Below are positions 62,424-64,000 of a DNA stretch of 64,000 nt, piece after piece (the first letter of the stretch is position 1; each line of letters starts with the position of its first letter). The notes beneath the pieces were generated by a model that worked only from the letters and a program-made list of their open reading frames with translations, did not search any database and was not told the DNA's origin. Source of the DNA: Shewanella algae (GTDB lineage: Bacteria > Pseudomonadota > Gammaproteobacteria > Enterobacterales > Shewanellaceae). The stretch lies in contig NZ_CP068230.1 in assembly GCF_009183365.2 (NCBI RefSeq), positions 3,191,001-3,255,000 on the forward strand, in the 5' to 3' direction. Both the position numbers and the translations under genes were made by a program.

Positions 62424-62884
62424 AACCTGTGCCCTGGTTCGATGGCTTGAAGCGCTGGCATTTTGCCTTGGCCACGGTTTTATTGTTCGGTATTGAAGTA
62501 TTGATAGCCCGCTACGCCCCGCCCGGCGTCATCCGCGGGTTTATCGGCGATCTGCTGGTAGTGATATTGATGTTTTGCGCCCTTAAAGCCGTGAGCCCCT
62601 GGGCAAGTCGGCTGCTGCTTCCCTTGGTACTGGCATTTGCCTTCGCCATAGAGTTTGGCCAGGCCTTTGGCTTGGTGGATAAGCTGGGACTGGGCCATAT
62701 TCGCCTGGCACGAATCGTTATCGGCAGCCACTTCGACTGGCTGGATCTGCTGGCATACAGCCTGGGTTGTTTGCTGTTACTCCCGGGTTCCATTGCGCTG
62801 TCTTTTCCGAGAAGAGCCAAGATCAAGGGGCCCGGGGATAATCCCCAAAATGAAGATCGCTCTCGACGCTCGGCGTCAAGGTGA
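62420..62884 (+). CDS. DUF2809 membrane protein
   Basis: 154 residues with four membrane helices (FALATVLLFGIEVLIARYA, IGDLLVVILMFCALKAV, LLLPLVLAFAFAIEFGQAF and LLAYSLGCLLLLPGSI). The pattern FIGDLLVV and FAIEFGQAF matches DUF2809, a family of unknown function. The basic, polar tail (KIKGPGDNPQNEDRSRRSASR) overlaps the end of the convergent binding-protein gene by 62 bases and is probably incidental. It is coupled to the HxlR gene. Confidence 0.82.
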   Translation: MKPVPWFDGLKRWHFALATVLLFGIEVLIARYAPPGVIRGFIGDLLVVILMFCALKAVSPWASRLLLPLVLAFAFAIEFGQAFGLVDKLGLGHIRLARIVIGSHFDWLDLLAYSLGCLLLLPGSIALSFPRRAKIKGPGDNPQNEDRSRRSASR

Positions 62885-63656
62885 GTCTGGCGTAGGAGAT
62901 CTGCTGCCACTTACGCCGCAGCGCCGGCAGAGAGCCGTCGGCCTCCAGTGCCTCAATGGCCAGATTGAAACGCTCGAGCAAGGTTTCATCAACCGAGACC
63001 TTGCTCAACATCAGATGGATCCCGTCCTGCGCCAACACAGGTTGCAGCGCCTCCAACCGCAGTTTTTCCTGCTCACCGGCAATAAAAGGCACTGAGAGGG
63101 AGTCACCCACTACCGCATCGCCCCTGTCGTAGGCCAACATCTGTACCGCCTGGGAAGCGTTGGGGCTGATGATCAACAGCGAAGCCTGACTCAAACGCTG
63201 CTTGGATGCCTGATAGTCGGCGCCATACCAGCCGTTACCGGGCAGAATAAGCCTGAGCCTTTGTGAGAACACGTCCTGCCATTGCCGCACCTGGGTGACG
63301 GCTTGGTGCCCCTGTTTGACGAAGATACGCACCTCTTCACTGCGATAAGCCAGGCTGAAGTGAGCATAAAGCTGCCGCTGTGGCAATTTGGTGGCCCCGG
63401 CAAGCAGATCAATACGGCCGGATTTCAACATCTGATGTGCCCGCTTGGCCGGTATCGCCTCTATACTCAGCGGACACCCCACCTTGCCGCTGATCAAACG
63501 GCTGGCCTCAATGTCCAGTCCCTGCGGCTGGCCAAAAGCGTCTGTCCAGGCGTAAGGAGGCCAATCATTGTAGGCCAGTGTCAGGCCTTGCTGGCACTCT
63601 TTAGCCCATGTCGGGAGGGCAAACAGCAACAACAGCAGACAACACAGACAGCGCAT
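62823..63656 (-). CDS. Periplasmic substrate-binding protein (SBP_bac_3 type)
   Basis: 277 residues from the ATG at 63656 with AAGGGGG upstream; a longer in-frame start crosses tandem repeats and is unlikely. A signal peptide (CLLLLLFALPTWA) is followed by the binding fold, LAYNDWPPYAWTDAFGQPQGLDIE, RIDLLAGATKLPQRQLYAHFS and LILPGNGWYGADY. It resembles the other SBP in the window (47346) but is not a close copy. No ABC genes are adjacent. The last 62 bases overlap the DUF2809 gene. Confidence 0.85.
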   Translation of the reverse strand: MRCLCCLLLLLFALPTWAKECQQGLTLAYNDWPPYAWTDAFGQPQGLDIEASRLISGKVGCPLSIEAIPAKRAHQMLKSGRIDLLAGATKLPQRQLYAHFSLAYRSEEVRIFVKQGHQAVTQVRQWQDVFSQRLRLILPGNGWYGADYQASKQRLSQASLLIISPNASQAVQMLAYDRGDAVVGDSLSVPFIAGEQEKLRLEALQPVLAQDGIHLMLSKVSVDETLLERFNLAIEALEADGSLPALRRKWQQISYARLTLTPSVESDLHFGDYPRAP

Positions 63657-63676
63657 GCAGACCCCCTTCGGACAAT

Positions 63677-63752
63677 CCAAGCACTTGAGTCGGTCCAAGC
63701 CTTTGAGCCGAACAGTGATGACCGTAGATACAAGTGATGACCATAGATACAT
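63677..63752. repeat. Two adjacent tandem duplications upstream of the binding-protein gene
   Basis: CCAAGCACTTGAGTCGGT is followed by a diverged copy (63695-63712). GTGATGACCGTAGATACAA is then followed by GTGATGACCATAGATACAT (63715-63752). They sit in the leader, outside the chosen coding start. Confidence 0.75.
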
Positions 63753-63926
63753 AGGTTTGAGTCAGCACCTATGCAATGGGCATGTAGCACTTATGCTGCA
63801 ACTCATGCTTCAAGTATAGGCGCAAGATGACAGGGAGCAGGTTGACACCTGCCCCAGGGGATTTGACGGTTCAAAAAGGCGGTTTATAAAGTTACGGCTC
63901 AAATAAGCTTAACCTTGTAACGCCCG

Positions 63927-64000
63927 CTAGCGGGTCAGGCGGTTTATCAACGCCTGATGCTCAGGGAAACGCTCAAGCAGTTCATCACGGCCGAACAGCT
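63927..64000 (-). CDS. C-terminal end of a gene of unknown function (partial)
   Basis: The last 23 residues before the stop at 63927 read LFGRDELLERFPEHQALINR then LTR. A DUF465/YdcH-like reading is conceivable from ELLERFPEH, but that motif is usually at the start of those proteins. The gene continues beyond the window and cannot be named. Its stop lies in the palindrome CCCGCTAGCGGG (63923-63934). Confidence 0.5.
   Translation of the reverse strand, partial: LFGRDELLERFPEHQALINRLTR

Overview
The window looks like the chromosome of a Shewanella species, probably one of the higher-GC lineages. The evidence is an OmcA/MtrC-type decaheme outer-membrane cytochrome, a tetraheme flavocytochrome c3 reductase, several dCache/MCP chemoreceptors, a GlyGly-CTERM (rhombosortase-type) protease, and a phhA-phhB-tyrR-fah-maiA cluster beside galU-galE-napF. 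The species is inferred, not read directly. I saw no rRNA, tRNA or CRISPR array.

Layout. 1-5690: a C4-dicarboxylate TRAP transporter (dctPQM, dctP cut by the window edge) followed by its sigma54-type two-component system dctBD. 5669-9430: an MFS exporter, a divergent LysR regulator, and an IS4-family element that has landed in the loop of the lysR terminator. 9457-12046: a kexin-like lipoprotein protease that lacks a prodomain, followed by a small secreted prodomain-like protein, resembling the Aeromonas sobria ASP/ORF2 pair. 12508-17505: aromatic amino-acid catabolism (maiA, fah, tyrR, phhB, phhA) with a good TyrR box. 17786-20717: galU, galE, napF and a bactofilin. 20872-24400: a LysR-like regulator and the decaheme cytochrome. 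24507-35358: mostly housekeeping genes (DUF2982-like, ElyC-like, mak, cysQ, an RmlD-like reductase with repeat insertions, ycdX, a NERD gene broken by a stop codon, a DEAD helicase, a Lon-like protease).

35402-42013: a LysR regulator divergent from a flavocytochrome c whose fumarate-site histidine is replaced by Phe, then a chemoreceptor and a porin lying between two directly repeated MITE copies. 42207-47156: a 1649-residue subtilase. 47346-50010: a periplasmic binding protein, an Old Yellow Enzyme and its TetR regulator with three matching operators. 50057-53048: an MCP with a C-terminal sensor region, a YeeN-type YebC protein and a hibernation factor. 53317-55630: a Fur-box-preceded iron operon (DUF3649, PepSY-TM, DUF3325). 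55713-64000: a second secreted subtilase, OsmC, a tricorn-like protease, ydhR, a short MITE-like repeat, hxlR, a DUF2809 gene, another binding protein and a partial gene.

Themes: dicarboxylate, amino-acid and electron-acceptor use; secreted proteolysis (three subtilases and a tricorn-like protease); and mobile DNA shaping gene ends. An IS sits in a terminator, and a MITE supplies part of a stop codon. The most promising leads for new biology are the protease plus detached-prodomain pair, the flavocytochrome with unknown substrate next to a MITE-bounded chemoreceptor-porin block, and the RmlD-like protein carrying internal repeat expansions.
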